Assembly: GCA_015680685.1 (NCBI GenBank) | Contig: MNCI01023672.1 | Coordinates: 376,731-440,730 of the forward strand | DNA from: Gnetum montanum | Lineage: Eukaryota; Streptophyta; Gnetopsida; Gnetales; Gnetaceae | Reading direction: 5' to 3' | Length of the DNA stretch: 64,000 nt | In this document: in pieces, positions 23,560 to 34,551 of the stretch | How positions within the stretch are numbered: the first letter of the stretch is position 1 | Layout of the letters: each line of letters opens with the position of its first letter | The notes under the pieces: generated by a model | The model's database searches: none | Told to the model about the DNA's origin: nothing | The model's input: the letters and a program-made list of their open reading frames with translations, nothing else | Position numbers and translations under genes: made by a program

Positions 23560-25615
23560 ATAATTTTTTGTCAATTGCTCCAAGAGCTAAATAACATGCG
23601 ATAATCCTCCACTCTAGTTAAAAGAGTATTACTATGTTGTAGAGAATTATTGATCATAAAAAAAGAATCACCTTTAAAGTGCATGTTAAGCAATTACATA
23701 CCTTGATCATTAATTCAAATTCCTTTGGAGATCATAATGAAAATTATATGAAAGAAAGTCTATAAAAAATATAAAATGATAGGAAGCTAGAGGACAACCT
23801 TGATGTGTTGACCATTGTAGAAAAAAGAAAGCACTTAATTGAAAATTAGTAGCAACTTAAGCATTAGCATCAAGGAACATGGTATGAACAAGACAAATAA
23901 AATAATCACTAAATCCTAGTTTATAGAGATTAGAAATAATGAAATTCTATTCAATTGTATCATAAGTCTTGACATAATTTAACATAATAAGAGTAATATC
24001 TTAGTTAATATCAAAAACCCATTGCATTTCATCTCAAGTTGTAATAATATTATTTAAGATATGTATACCTTTAATAAAACCAATGTCCTTAGGTTTGATG
24101 ATATCTTCAATAACCTTTTGAATTTGACAAGTAATGCATTTAGTTAAAATTTTATAAGTATTGTTAAGAAAAGTAATAGACTTTTGATTACTAATATGTT
24201 GAAGATCTCCATTCTTAGAAAGAAGATGAATCACATCTTTACTAATATTTTTACCAAGAGAAACTTTCTAAATGGCTTATTGGAAAACATAAATTAGATT
24301 ATCTCCAAAAATGTCCCAATGCTTCTTTAAAAAAATTCAATAAGAAAACCATCAAAACTTAGAGCTTTATCATCTACTAAACTAAAGATCATTACTTTGA
24401 TTTATTCTACTATAAATTTTGGTTCAAGAATAATTTGATGTGCTTTTATTATAAGATGAGGAATATGCATACTCGAGGCCAAGAAGGATTCCTTACTAAA
24501 ACCTTTAGAAAAAATAAATAAGAGAAAAATGATTTGCTAAAAAACTATTAATAGTCTTAGGATACTTAATGATGGAATAATTTATAAAGTAATTATAATT
24601 TGGGCACTTAACCATTTCCTTTTATAATTTTAAGAAATTTCTTGTAAGGTTTATTTTTAATTTTTAGCAAACCCATGTGACTTTTAGTGAGAGAACTTTT
24701 AGCTTTAGAAATATTCTAACATCTTTTGGCATAACAGGTTCAACCAAGAATTTTTGAGGTTTAAAATCAAAAGGATTTTGGTTTAAAATAATTTGCTTTT
24801 GCTTTACAAATTTTGCAAGATCTTCTTTAACTTGACATTTACTCTTAACAAATCATCAAATCCATTTAGCATAATCTCTAAATCTATAAGTAGTTCACTG
24901 TCAACAGTAAATCCAATCAAAATTACTTGTAGGCATTTTTTCTACATTCTATAAAGACTTTAAAATATTTTTCCTACTGGGTCCTATGAACATATTACCA
25001 TTCATACAGAAAAGCTCATGCTTCTTAGAGGATGAAGAATTAATTTTAGAGAGAAAAATGCTAATAGGAAAATGATTTGACAAAGTAACATCTGTATGGA
25101 CATCTAATTTTCTTGTAGACTTCCAAAAGGAAACATTAGAGATGTAAAATCTATTAAGTTGTTGATAAATTTTATCTTTTTCTTGTTCATAATTACACCA
25201 AGTGTAATGCTTCTCATTTGAATGAGATGGAAATAAAGAGCTAACATTATAAAGAAAATATTTTTCTTTGAAATTGTACAAATCTTCTTTTGTTTTAAAA
25301 GACCTATTAGGAGGAAGACCAACAATTTTATTCAAATAAATTTTAAATATATAAAAATAATCTCTAATAATATAAGGAATTTTAGGTATTAGAAGCATAA
25401 TAATATAAGATATTTCTAAACCTTTGATTGATCATTTAAATTATTAGAAGAATAAATATTACAAAGTCCAAAGTCACCTTTTTTATTATGAAAAGTAATC
25501 CAAATAACTCTTTCAAAATTGTTAAAATGAGAATTCAAAACTTTTCTAATCAATTATTTATTAACAAGAAGAGCAAGGCCTCCTTTATTAACTTCATGTG
25601 TTACACTAGCTTAGT
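23560..25615 (-). pseudogene. L1-type LINE copy 4, 3' half (reverse transcriptase and endonuclease)
   Basis: On the minus strand, 24034-24234 gives IHLLSKNGDLQHISNQKSIT and then NTYKILTKCITCQIQKVIED, the early reverse transcriptase motifs. 24949-25398 covers endonuclease. The match to copy 1 runs on to 'cttcatgtgttaca' at 25615, stops at the Helitron-type insertion, and resumes at about 33516. The two pieces are one LINE split by that insertion. Confidence 0.75.
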
Positions 25616-25616
25616 T

Positions 25617-25756
25617 ATATATTTATAATATATATCTATAAATTGGCCGAGAGAATCTTATTACTTTATAAGTAAGAAGTTCTTTGAGTAAAAAATTTCA
25701 CGACTTCTGGACAAAGAACAAGATTTAAAAACCCAAATTTTNATATAACTAAGTTA
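25617..25756. repeat. 14-bp inverted repeat at the Helitron 3' terminus
   Basis: TAGCTTAGTTATAT at 25617-25630 is the inverted copy of ATATAACTAAGTTA at 25743-25756, with one mismatch and about 112 bp between. A smaller stem, TTACTT-TAT-AAGTAA, lies near 25664-25678. It could be a fold-back terminus or subterminal inverted repeat of the rolling-circle element, or a separate ~140-bp MITE with these arms. An undetermined base (n) stands at 25742, next to the right arm. Confidence 0.5.
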
Positions 25757-28706
25757 ATGATCACCAGTCGTTTGCTACAGCAATGATTTAAACATAACTA
25801 GATAAAAATATTATAAGACCATGGAATGCTTTATTGAATGATCATAAACATTTTGTAATATAGCAGAAATGATCAATGTACAAACTTGCGTAATTGAAAA
25901 TGTATAGTTACAAATGATCTGACATTCAAAATGGTAAAAATTAGATGACATAAAAGAATGAGATCATTCTTCATTAGATTTAATGTGTTTCTCTTCATCC
26001 AATCTACTTTGAAGGTGCGAAGCCTTAAATATCTTGATATATCTTTCTTTGGAGATCGGAGGGAATATCTTCAAACTGTTAATTCTCCTCACTCGAGATA
26101 GTGCCACAAATGTAAGACATGTTGTTTCTCTGTTACCAACATCTATACACACTTTCTCCAATCTCATTCCCTGTGACTTATGTATTGTTAAAGCCCATGC
26201 TAATCTAAGTGGTAGTTGGTGAGATCCTCCACGTATGATTGGTGGAATGGGTACTTGTTGAGGATGTTCATTATCATATGGTACTCCAATATAGGAGTCA
26301 AAATCAACGATGACATACGATGGTAACTGTGGATGTTGACAGTGTGGACTATATATTATTTTCTTAATGAATCCACATGCACCATTAACCAATCTTACTT
26401 TTGGTCATAGATTAAGAGTGAGCATAACCCTTGCATCCTCACAAATGAACACTACTCGGTCCAATTCTCCTTCTGAATCATCCCAAAATTTCACACCATT
26501 TGTCTTTCTATCTACTATGCACCATGCAATTGGCTTCTGCATTTTGAGTAATATTTCTTCATTATGCATATGCACTTTATCCTTTGTATCAAACAAATGC
26601 ACAGAATCTTCAAATCCATCTCGCCCATCCGATGTTGATGGAAGTTGCATTCTCAGGCTTAAAAAGTCATAATCCTCATCACTCATCTTTCCTTCTCGTA
26701 TATTCATCAAAACTTCTCTAAATCTTTGTTGTTGTGAATCATCACCCCTTTGTTGATACACAACATTCAAGGTTACAAATTTATTGAATGCCAACCACAA
26801 ATTCTTCACATGCATCTGAGATGACATGTACGGTATAACATCTTTAATAGGTGGAAGCTATGCAAGATCTTCAATGAGTATCATAGATCTACTACCAAAG
26901 TTATCTAAACGATTATCTGGAAATATTTCCTTAAGCCTTCGATCAATGTTGCTAAGCAATTTTCCACCTATGAAACTCATTTCATCTATAATAATATACT
27001 TTAAGTATTTTTATTTATTTTGCAACGATGACAAAGTTGATGCAGCCAATGGTTTGTAATCTCCGATTCCAATCTTCAACGCAGAATGTACTGTAGTTGC
27101 ATTAATATTATACACTGTAGCACTAGTAGGGGTGAGCACCAATAAGCTATTTTTTCTGGATGAGCAAGTTCGACTAAATTCTTTATGAATCGTATTAATG
27201 AGATACAATTTTCCTGTGCCTACTGTACCTTGAATAATCATCAATAGAGGAGAAACTTCATCCATTTCGAATTGTTGCATATAAAGATGGCCAGTGATAA
27301 TCTTGTAGCATTTCTTCTATTGAACTCCTAGAGAAGATATGTCCACCTGATTGTTGTTATTTCTTGAATGTGTTATTATCCCATGTGATCTATGTCCATG
27401 AACAAAAGATGTAGCAATCTTTGCAACATCTTCTCCCAGATAGCTGGCTGACCATTCATTCTATCTATCTCGATCTCTTAATCTAAGCATTTCAAGTTCA
27501 CTTCATTGAAAATGAGCTGATGTAAGTAGATGTTGATTTAGTACTTCAAAATCATATTCAACACCATCCTGTCTTTTTGGAATAATATCTGTATACTTCC
27601 TCTTTTCCTCGTAAGCATGTTCAAACCCTTCATCGAATGTATCCTCTTCCAATTCATAGATGTGTCGAACAGAAATCCATTTTTGTTCAATTTCTTTGTC
27701 ATTTCTTCCTATATCGTGTTTGACATCTCTAAAAGGATAGTGTAGTAACAATTGTGCCCAACAGTAATCTATCCATTTCTCCTCTCCTACTCTTGGAGCT
27801 ACTCTAAATTTTGGAAATGTTCTTACAACAACTGATCATAGTCGAGGCTTCCACACTGGTAGCTCTATCTTCTTCGAGATAAAGGTAAAATATTTCATAG
27901 CATTCAACAATGAAACTCCTTCCATTTCTAGTGGTCTCTTTTGATATGTATTGATAAGGGTTGTATATGATTCTGGTTCCTCATCTCCATCTAGATCTAG
28001 TATAACTCTTTTATACATATCTCTAGACACATTTATAGTATTAAATAGTCAACTGCATTCAACTAATGGAAGTTCATATAGCATATTACAAACCTTCATG
28101 GCACCTATGTCTCTATCAGTTGTAGCATCCATCATGAGTCTTTTGTATGCAGTCATTGTGTTTTCTTCAGGGTTTTGAGATTCGACAATACAAAGTAATA
28201 AATCATGAAAGCATCTTGACTTCTTTTTAGATTTCGTTGCATATTTTTCAATATATTTAATAACAACATATTTGTCAAGGACCGGTTGAAAGTCTATATT
28301 TGCTCTCTATGTTTGAAGGATCATTCTATTATGAACATTCAACCTTGGATCATTTCGACGTGGTTCATATGTAACATGATTGTTGTTTTCTGGATCTTGA
28401 AAGAGATCTGATTGAGCTCGCAATGGCCATGGAACATTATATGTAAGGTAATAAATTAAAGTTATAAAATTATTTTCCTAGATCCCATACATTCATGATG
28501 CAAATAAGAATCTAGGTATTCAGAGAAATATAATTGTACCTGCAAACTTGCATATGATTTCGGATTCTTAAACATGCTTCTCTCTTACATTGTGTGTGTC
28601 GCTAAACTAAATTTAATAGCTCATCATAATTAATGTCAAGATCCATAAATTGCAGCTGTTGACTTTGAATTTCGCATGGATGACTGGGATTATTAACACG
28701 TTGCAT

Positions 28707-28809
28707 CTACAAATGAAAGATTTGTATAATTTTTATAATGGTGTTTTCAAATAACCTAAACAATTTGCTAACATTTAAAATAAATACTTAGAAATTCTAA
28801 AAAACTTAC
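28707..28809 (-). other. Intron in the Helitron Rep-helicase pseudogene
   Basis: On the minus strand the sequence after GISNA starts GTAAGTTTT and ends TTTGTAG before MQRVNNP. Removal of 103 bp joins two stretches that read in the Rep domain. The near-consensus donor and the T-rich acceptor support a real plant intron. Confidence 0.6.
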
Positions 28810-29457
28810 AGCATTGGATATTCCATCTTGATTGAATCTACTATTCCATGCATTTGTTATTGCATACAAGAACTCTCTCATCTTTCTAACTACTTCTGGG
28901 CCATTCTAATCAAGTTCTTTTATGTTTGGAGCTCCCTTGATCCAAAGAAAGCCATGGACATGTGGTAATCCCCTATGTTGCCATTCATATCTTGTCCAGT
29001 AATCAACCACATCAAATTCTTGAAATAAAACCATTTCTCAAAATGCCTTATGTCAAAGATGCATAAACTTAGCAACTATATGTGGGTTCTCAATAATATT
29101 TTTCATTTTCCACTCTCTTATCTTAGAAACATTTTGTGGGGATTCTGTAGGCATTACCTTATGTAGATCTGGCCAATAAAGATCTGCTACACTCAGAGTA
29201 AAAAAAAATAGTTGGTGCACCCAACTCATTTATCAAATCAAACAATTGCGCTTTGCATTTTCTCCAATACGAAGGCGTTCCTCGTATTGTTGTTCCAAAT
29301 CTCATCAAATTATCAACAAAATTATCTGATGGTGCATTTTGTAGTCCTTCACGTAATTCTTAGATTGTTAATGGTGCTTCTATAATATTTTTTTTTGAAG
29401 AATACTGATGTTGATTTCTATGCACGATATCTCATTATCATGTTATAAATGTGATAC

Positions 29458-29551
29458 CTGAAAATGAAAATAAAATACCTATGTAATTAGTTCATAAGAT
29501 GTTAAAACATGAATGCTATTTAGCAATGTAAATGTAATTAATTTCTAATAC
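29458..29551 (-). other. Intron in the Helitron Rep-helicase pseudogene
   Basis: On the minus strand the exon ends AGATTCAG, the intron runs GTATTAG...TTTTCAG (94 bp), and the next exon starts GTATCACATTTATAACATG. Splicing gives RFRYHIYNMIMRYRA in frame, continuing the family pattern after GRFGRHK. Confidence 0.6.
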
Positions 29552-31354
29552 CTGAATCTTTTATGACGTCCAAATCTTCCATCCTTATATCGAAGTAGAT
29601 TTCTAGCATATTCATGTAACATGACATCCTTGGACCTTCTTGTAAGGAATTCACATTTTCCACGTGGAAACAACATTGGAAATGATATTGGAAGCATTCC
29701 AACTATGTTGAACTCATTGATGGGTGACTCTGAAAGTGTTGGCCATTGTGCGTAATCTGAACTTTCAATAGTTGGATTTTCTAACCAAGCTATTACCAGA
29801 TCAAGTCCTTTCCTTAGAAGAACTGGACATGATGCTACTGATGATGTGTGTCTAATAATATTTTCCTCCTTTAAATCAACCAAAGGACCATCAAACTGTA
29901 ATCTCATCTTACCATCCTCCTCAGACAATCTAATATAATATATCCTTTCAAAAACATTAACATCTCCTGTATCACTAACATCATCCAAAGCATGCTAATC
30001 TATTTCTACATCTTGATAGAATGGATCATTCTATTTCTTATACAATAAAGCAGCATACACACGCTTTTTATTTACAACAAAGTTATAGGTTGTTCCAATT
30101 TGATCAACTCGTCTTAGTATTAGCATTTTAATTTCATGAATCCTCAAAGGTAGCCTAGTTGCAATTTCAGATACATCTTGCATAAAACTGATGGTATGTC
30201 CTTTATATTGTAATTGACCTCCAATTGCATGCGTAACTTGTAAAATAGGATTAATTCATGATATAAGCATTTCTTCAACTTCTAATAGTTCTGATAAGAT
30301 TATTGGCTAGGATTCTGTATCCATATTATTATCAGCAGAAAAATGCTTAATCTCTTCACTATCGTGATTCAAGATCCCCATTAGTTTTTCATTTGCACAT
30401 CTTACACATGTTGGACCAAATCTTTGTATAGGTTTCATTAACATACTTAAAAAACTCTCATTGCAAATACCACATGATCGAGGAACACTAAACTTATCAA
30501 CCTCGCTTGAAAATCTTGTTATTGCATGCAGGATTTGTGTATTTGACTTATGAAGATTTGGATAAGATACCTGATTGTTCATATGTTCAGAAGATATTTT
30601 TTGATGTTCCATTCGCAATCTTGGTTGAGCCTGTTCCTGATCAAGTCTTGCAACTAAATCTAACATTTCTGCCACTTCTGCTTGTCTTTTTCGTTGTCTA
30701 AAACATTCTTGTCTTTCATGCCCCTGTGCACATTTTCGTTCTATAGTAACAATCTCTATAGGATTTATAAGTAATTCATCTTCGACCATCAAATCATCAT
30801 TATTTGAATACATTTGACCAAATCCACGACCACGACCATGTCCTCGACCACGACCATGACCACGTCCATGACCACGTCCACAACCACATCCTATATTTGA
30901 AATAACTTCTTGATGCAATCAAGGCTAATGAACATTTTCATCATTAGAAATGACTGCTAAGTGATTTTCGTGTTCATCTATGTGTTCTCGTCCTTGTCCT
31001 TGTCCACATCCATGACCTCTTCCTCATCCTTGTCTGTGATCCCTTCCATTCTTTGAAATATTATTATACAAAGTGGCCTAATATATTTAGCTTTATTAAA
31101 TCAGACATTAAATGAATTTCATCTAAAACAAAAATAAAATTTCATCTACAAACCTCACTTCCTTCCACTTGTTGTTCCTGCATTTTTGCTCGACACGTTC
31201 TTTGACGTAAGTGATCTTGTTCCATTCTTTACAACTCCAAAGGATCTCCCCGTTGCCAAGCTTCTCTTATTTGATCTCTGAGACGTTGTTGTCTCATTCG
31301 GTTTAACTCATGCTCTTTATCACCTGCATGATCTGTATTTATAGAAATGAGAAT

Positions 31355-31664
31355 CCTTATATAGTATTATGGGTTGTATTAAATTTTAAATAAAACCCAA
31401 ATCTAAAAATAAAAAATTAGTTATTTTTTTAAAGAAACCTAAGGCACCCAATATGTTTTTAAATATAACCCAAACCTAAAAATAAAAATTAGTTGCTTTT
31501 TTTAAAAAACCTTATATAGTATTATGGGTTGTATTAAATTTTAAATAAAACCCAAATCTAAAAATAAAAAATTAGTTATTTTTTTTAAAAAACCTAAGGC
31601 ACCCAACATGTTTTTAAATATAACCCAAACCTAAAAATAAAAATTAGTTGTTTTTCTAAAATTA
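31355..31664. repeat. Tandem duplication, unit ~155 bp x 2
   Basis: 'ccttatatagtattatggg' starts at 31355 and again at 31510. The following sequence ('ttgtattaaattttaaataaaaccc', 'taaggcaccca', 'aacccaaacctaaaaataaaaattagttg') is almost identical in the two units. It lies between the Rep-helicase 5' end and the unassigned segment, inside the Helitron-type insertion. The low divergence marks it as younger than the surrounding decay. Confidence 0.8.
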
Positions 31665-32825
31665 TTTGGGAAACAAAATTCCATGAAATATTAAGCTGAG
31701 CAAGTTTTGTACCCATTGCCAATTTACTGCGCTTGAGTAAGCGCTCCCGAATCCAACTATCCAATGCAAACTGTTCATCTAATGAGGCGTATTTATGGTT
31801 TTTAATGGGACACAACCTTTGGAACGAGGATGCAACCTTTCTAAATGTATTATGCAACGTTTCTAAATGTATTTTTGTTTTGCAACAGACGTAACATTTC
31901 ATAACACAATGTAACCTTTCATAAAAAAATAATGATTTTCAAAGTGAATTTTCTGATTATTGGATCCCCTGATATAGTTTGCTGCAGTAAGTCATTGTCA
32001 ATATTGAAGTAAAATTGAATTCTCCAACCTTTTATACACAAAGTTGATTGATAATTATAATAATTAGAACATCAATTTAATATAGTTATAAGCTACAAAA
32101 ATTAATTAAAAAGTTAATTACATGCATTTAGGTTGGATAAGTGGAGCTCTCTCCATCTTTTTGTCAATGAATTATTTCATAGTTTGATTATTAAATAAAT
32201 TGAAGGAAAAAAATAAATTATGCTAAAAAATAAAGAATTGTTTTTCTTTAAACTGTAATAAGAATGCTTTCATGTTGAACTGCTCTTTTACCAAACTCAT
32301 CAAAAATTATTCTCCAAAACAACATACACCTGCAATCCACAAATGTAACGTTTACCAGGCCTGATGCCAAAAATGGTTCAACCCACCATCCCTGCTTACA
32401 TCTTAAATTAACTACCCACGCAGCAAATCTATTCTTAAAGAACTAGTTAAAAACTCAAAATGACAATATTAGTGTAGTCAAAGGTTCTCTTTTAAACCAA
32501 GAGTTCCAAAATTTCTATCCCTTGTAATCATCAAACCGTAAATTTCCCAACACGCAACAAAAGTTTGATATCTTTGTTTTCAGGTCACGTCAATGTCGTG
32601 AAGCCAAGGTCTGCCAATTTAGAATATTGACTAGCCAACTACTATGCTTCAATGTTTGAATTTCTCTGTAACTTTGACGACCACCCACTCTCAAGCACTG
32701 CTTCTACTTCAAATCAAATGGTCTAAAACGCTCTCCACAAAACAAAGAGACAAAGTATTCACATGAAATCAAATGGTAGAGCTTCAAGTTGCAAAGGATT
32801 ATTATTGCAAAAATGCAGACTTAGA
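31665..32825. other. Unassigned segment of the Helitron insertion
   Basis: No domain was recognised. On the minus strand 31680-31900 reads through a stretch with RERLLKRSKLAMGTKLAQLN that looks like real coding sequence by composition, but I cannot name it. It could be a 5' exon of the transposon gene or a second captured fragment. Short direct repeats (tttctaaatgtatt) stand at about 31836 and 31860. 31910-32750 shows only AT-rich sequence with no frame of note. Confidence 0.3.
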
Positions 32826-33260
32826 ATATAAATAGGGAGGATCAAGGCAAAGAGGATGCATAGGGGAGGGACTCCTTCAATAATCGAACTCTTGGAATCC
32901 CTGCTAGGTTGTAGTACAAGGAGATGCGAGAAAATTCTTGAAGATTTGGAAGAGCTTTGCAAAGATGAAACTGGGGCATCAATGGCACTGAAGCACACGT
33001 TGACAGTTCTGCTGCTGACTCGGTACATGCTGGGGACGTCGCAGGTGATCAAACTACTTAAACACCATTTCAATTTTTGTTTGGATTTTTTTCTAATTAG
33101 GACAAACGAAGTTTCAGAAGTAGCTGAAAAGGGAGTATCGAATGTGCTAAGATCCTGCAGCAGAGCAAAAACTGTGAAGAGGGTAGGCCGCAGCTCTAAC
33201 AGATCTGCTGGTCGTGGTCGCAACAGAGGCTGCAATTCTAACACGGGTTTCAGCCACAGA
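32826..33260 (+). pseudogene. Gene fragment resembling ARM repeats of plant U-box E3 ligases
   Basis: Plant U-box proteins attach ubiquitin to targets and use C-terminal armadillo repeats for binding. Here an open frame (ATG at 32856, and the frame reads upstream to a stop at about 32829) gives IKAKR, GGTPSIIELLESL, RRCEKILEDLEELCKDETGA, LLLTRYMLGTSQV, then NEVSEVAEKGVSNVLRSC. That order follows the terminal ARM region of PUB22/PUB26-type proteins as I recall it. No U-box is present, so it is 5' truncated. After 33180 the frame loses clear similarity. About 18 extra residues (33046-33100) interrupt the repeat; a GT...AG pair there is 56 bp and would break frame. The GC content is clearly higher than its surroundings. 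Family assignment is by memory of motifs and is moderate. Confidence 0.45.
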
Positions 33261-33262
33261 TC

Positions 33263-33440
33263 TAGAATTTTAGTTACACATCAGTGTTATGCACAAAGTT
33301 GGCATTACCTAAATGGCCTGTGTAGAATTTTAGTTACACATCAGCGTTATGCACAAAGTTGCATTACCGAAATGGCCTGTTTGGAATTTTAGTTACACGT
33401 TAGTGTTATGCACAAAGTTGCGTTACCGAAATGGCCTGTC
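33263..33440 (+). repeat. Minisatellite, three ~60-bp units
   Basis: Units begin at 33263 (tagaattttagttacacatc), 33323 and 33382, giving spacings of 60 and 59. Each contains 'gttatgcacaaagtt' and ends in 'aaatggcctgt'. A partial, more diverged fourth unit may follow (gttaccgaattatgactggtaatggcct, 33480-33509). It lies at the 5' end of the rolling-circle insertion. The reading frame of the gene fragment runs into it, which explains the repeated ILVTHQ-YAQS peptides. Confidence 0.85.
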
Positions 33441-33515
33441 GGAAAGGTCAACGTTAGTTAGCGTCATGAAAAAAATTATCGTTACCGAATTATGACTGGT
33501 AATGGCCTCTCAGCC

Positions 33516-34440
33516 AAAAAAAAATGCAGTTTTTTATAATTCATTTACAAAAAAAAATTATACCATGCACTGAAATCTTAATTTCTTGTAGAAAAAGAAA
33601 ATCTGGAGATAAATGTTGCTTTGAAAGATACTCCCCAACAATCTTTGCATGAGATCCATTAAAAAGTCCTCAAATAGTGTTGTTCATTTTCATTACAAAC
33701 AAATCTTTTATTAAGAATAGAAGAGATTCTAATAACATGTCCTTCATGGTAACAATAGCTGCAACATCCTCAAAAATTATAGGATGTAATTTTCTAGAAA
33801 AAATACTAATTATGAGCCTTGAGTTTTAATTTTGTCTTCCTTTATCATAAACCAATGTTTACAAAATAATGTATACACTACACACCATCTAGTAATGTTT
33901 TTTATTGTATATTTAGGATTATGCTAATGTTGCTGATAATTTCACTTTCAACACTTTGAAAAATAAGAGGAATATTTTCTAATTCAATTGAGCAAGGAAC
34001 TTTAGGGTAATCAGAAGAATAGATATCAAAGCCCATTTTGCATTTCTAAGTAATAAAGTATTAGGCTAATCTAAAAAATTTTTAAGATCTAATGATTTCT
34101 CAATCATTTAAAAATTGTAAGTTTGACAAGCAAACAAATTTTGAAAAATAACAAGAATGTGAAAAATCAATTCTATAGTATTCAAGTATAGCTTGAATCA
34201 TTAGTGTAAAATCCTTATTCGAAAGAATAAATCTAATAACCTACAAAAATATGTGTCGTGAATTGATATCTTTTGACAAGGATTCATATAATTTATCAAG
34301 TAAAAATAAATCAAAATCTTCAAAATTCTTCATAGACTTTATATTCTAAGAGATATTAGTATTTTTAATTTTTTGATCATTCTTTCTTAAAAAAATTTTT
34401 GTTGCAAAAAATCTACAAGAAATCCTCAAGATTGATAAAC
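33516..34440 (-). pseudogene. L1-type LINE copy 4, 5' half (ORF1 and start of endonuclease)
   Basis: It continues the LINE interrupted at 25615. The sequence matches copy 1 from 'ctgaaatcttaatttcttgt' onwards. On the minus strand the ORF1 zinc knuckle reads CCSYCYHEGHVIRIS near 33734-33775, with the last Cys changed to Ser. The copy ends near 34440, where the SINE cluster starts. Confidence 0.7.
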
Positions 34441-34450
34441 CACTATGAGC

Positions 34451-34551
34451 CAATTAGAATTTTATAACTCAATATTATCCACTAATATTAAACCCATGGC
34501 TTTGAGCTTTTAAATTAAGAGTCTTATCATTAGGCTAAAACCTTATTGTTT
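34451..34551 (-). repeat. SINE family S, copy b
   Basis: On the minus strand it reads 'ttttagcctaatgataagactcttaa' (A-box-like), then 'ccatgggtttaata' (B-box-like) and the start of the family tail. The 3' tail is short or lost. Confidence 0.55.

Larger units (their letters stand above)
25964..31330 (-). pseudogene. Rep-helicase (RepHel) gene of the Helitron-type element, multi-exon, decayed
   Basis: It would nick and unwind DNA for rolling-circle transposition. In order (minus): two Gly/Arg/His-rich tracts (30990-31040, 30820-30890); a Cys-pair segment CGICNESF...CVRC; a stretch like DUF6570 (KHFSADNNMD, then YKGHTISFMQDV); a Helitron-N-like part FPMLFPRGKCEFLTRR...LLRYKDGRFG (29545-29988); the Rep HUH motif RGLPHVHGFLWIKGAP at about 28940-28975; a two-tyrosine region KYVVIKYIEKYATK at about 28238-28280; PIF1-type helicase with Walker A GTVGTGK (27209-27229); and C-terminal ALTIHKSQG...VALSRVR. 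Introns with GT/AG ends lie at 29458-29551 and 28707-28809, and probably at about 31080-31155. Stops include TAG for a conserved Trp at 28307-28309. Confidence 0.85.
25616..33515 (-). mobile_element. Helitron/Helentron-type rolling-circle transposon, decayed, interrupting LINE copy 4
   Basis: The LINE alignment breaks at 25615 and resumes at about 33516, so about 7.9 kb was inserted. On the minus strand the element ends CTAG followed by T at 25616, fitting the CTRR-type Helitron terminus. The other boundary lies in an oligo-A run (plus), so on the minus strand the element would sit between T and T, as described for Helentrons; this end is less exact. Inside are a Rep-helicase pseudogene (25964-31330), a 155-bp tandem duplication, a gene fragment like U-box ARM repeats, and 60-bp tandem repeats near the 5' end. 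No target duplication is seen, as expected for this class. Confidence 0.7.

Noticed and set aside
25742-25742. Biological meaning of the single n
   Set aside because: It is an undetermined base from assembly or consensus calling, and nothing can be concluded from it.
30820-31040. Gly/Arg-rich tracts as a separate RNA-binding (RGG) protein gene
   Set aside because: They are in line with, and in the same orientation as, the Rep-helicase remnant and lie at its N-terminus, so they belong to the transposon gene.
32827-32835. TATA box of the ARM-like fragment
   Set aside because: TATAAATAG lies only about 20 bp before the ATG, leaving no room for a normal leader. The homologous frame also appears to begin upstream of the ATG.
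33045-33100. Intron in the ARM-like fragment (GT...AG)
   Set aside because: It is 56 bp, short for a plant intron, and its removal shifts the frame into a stop. The open frame reads through instead.
32759-33244. 161-codon open frame on the minus strand
   Set aside because: It lies antisense to the ARM-like fragment. Its Leu/Ser-rich peptide matches no family I know, whereas the plus frame has clear repeat motifs.
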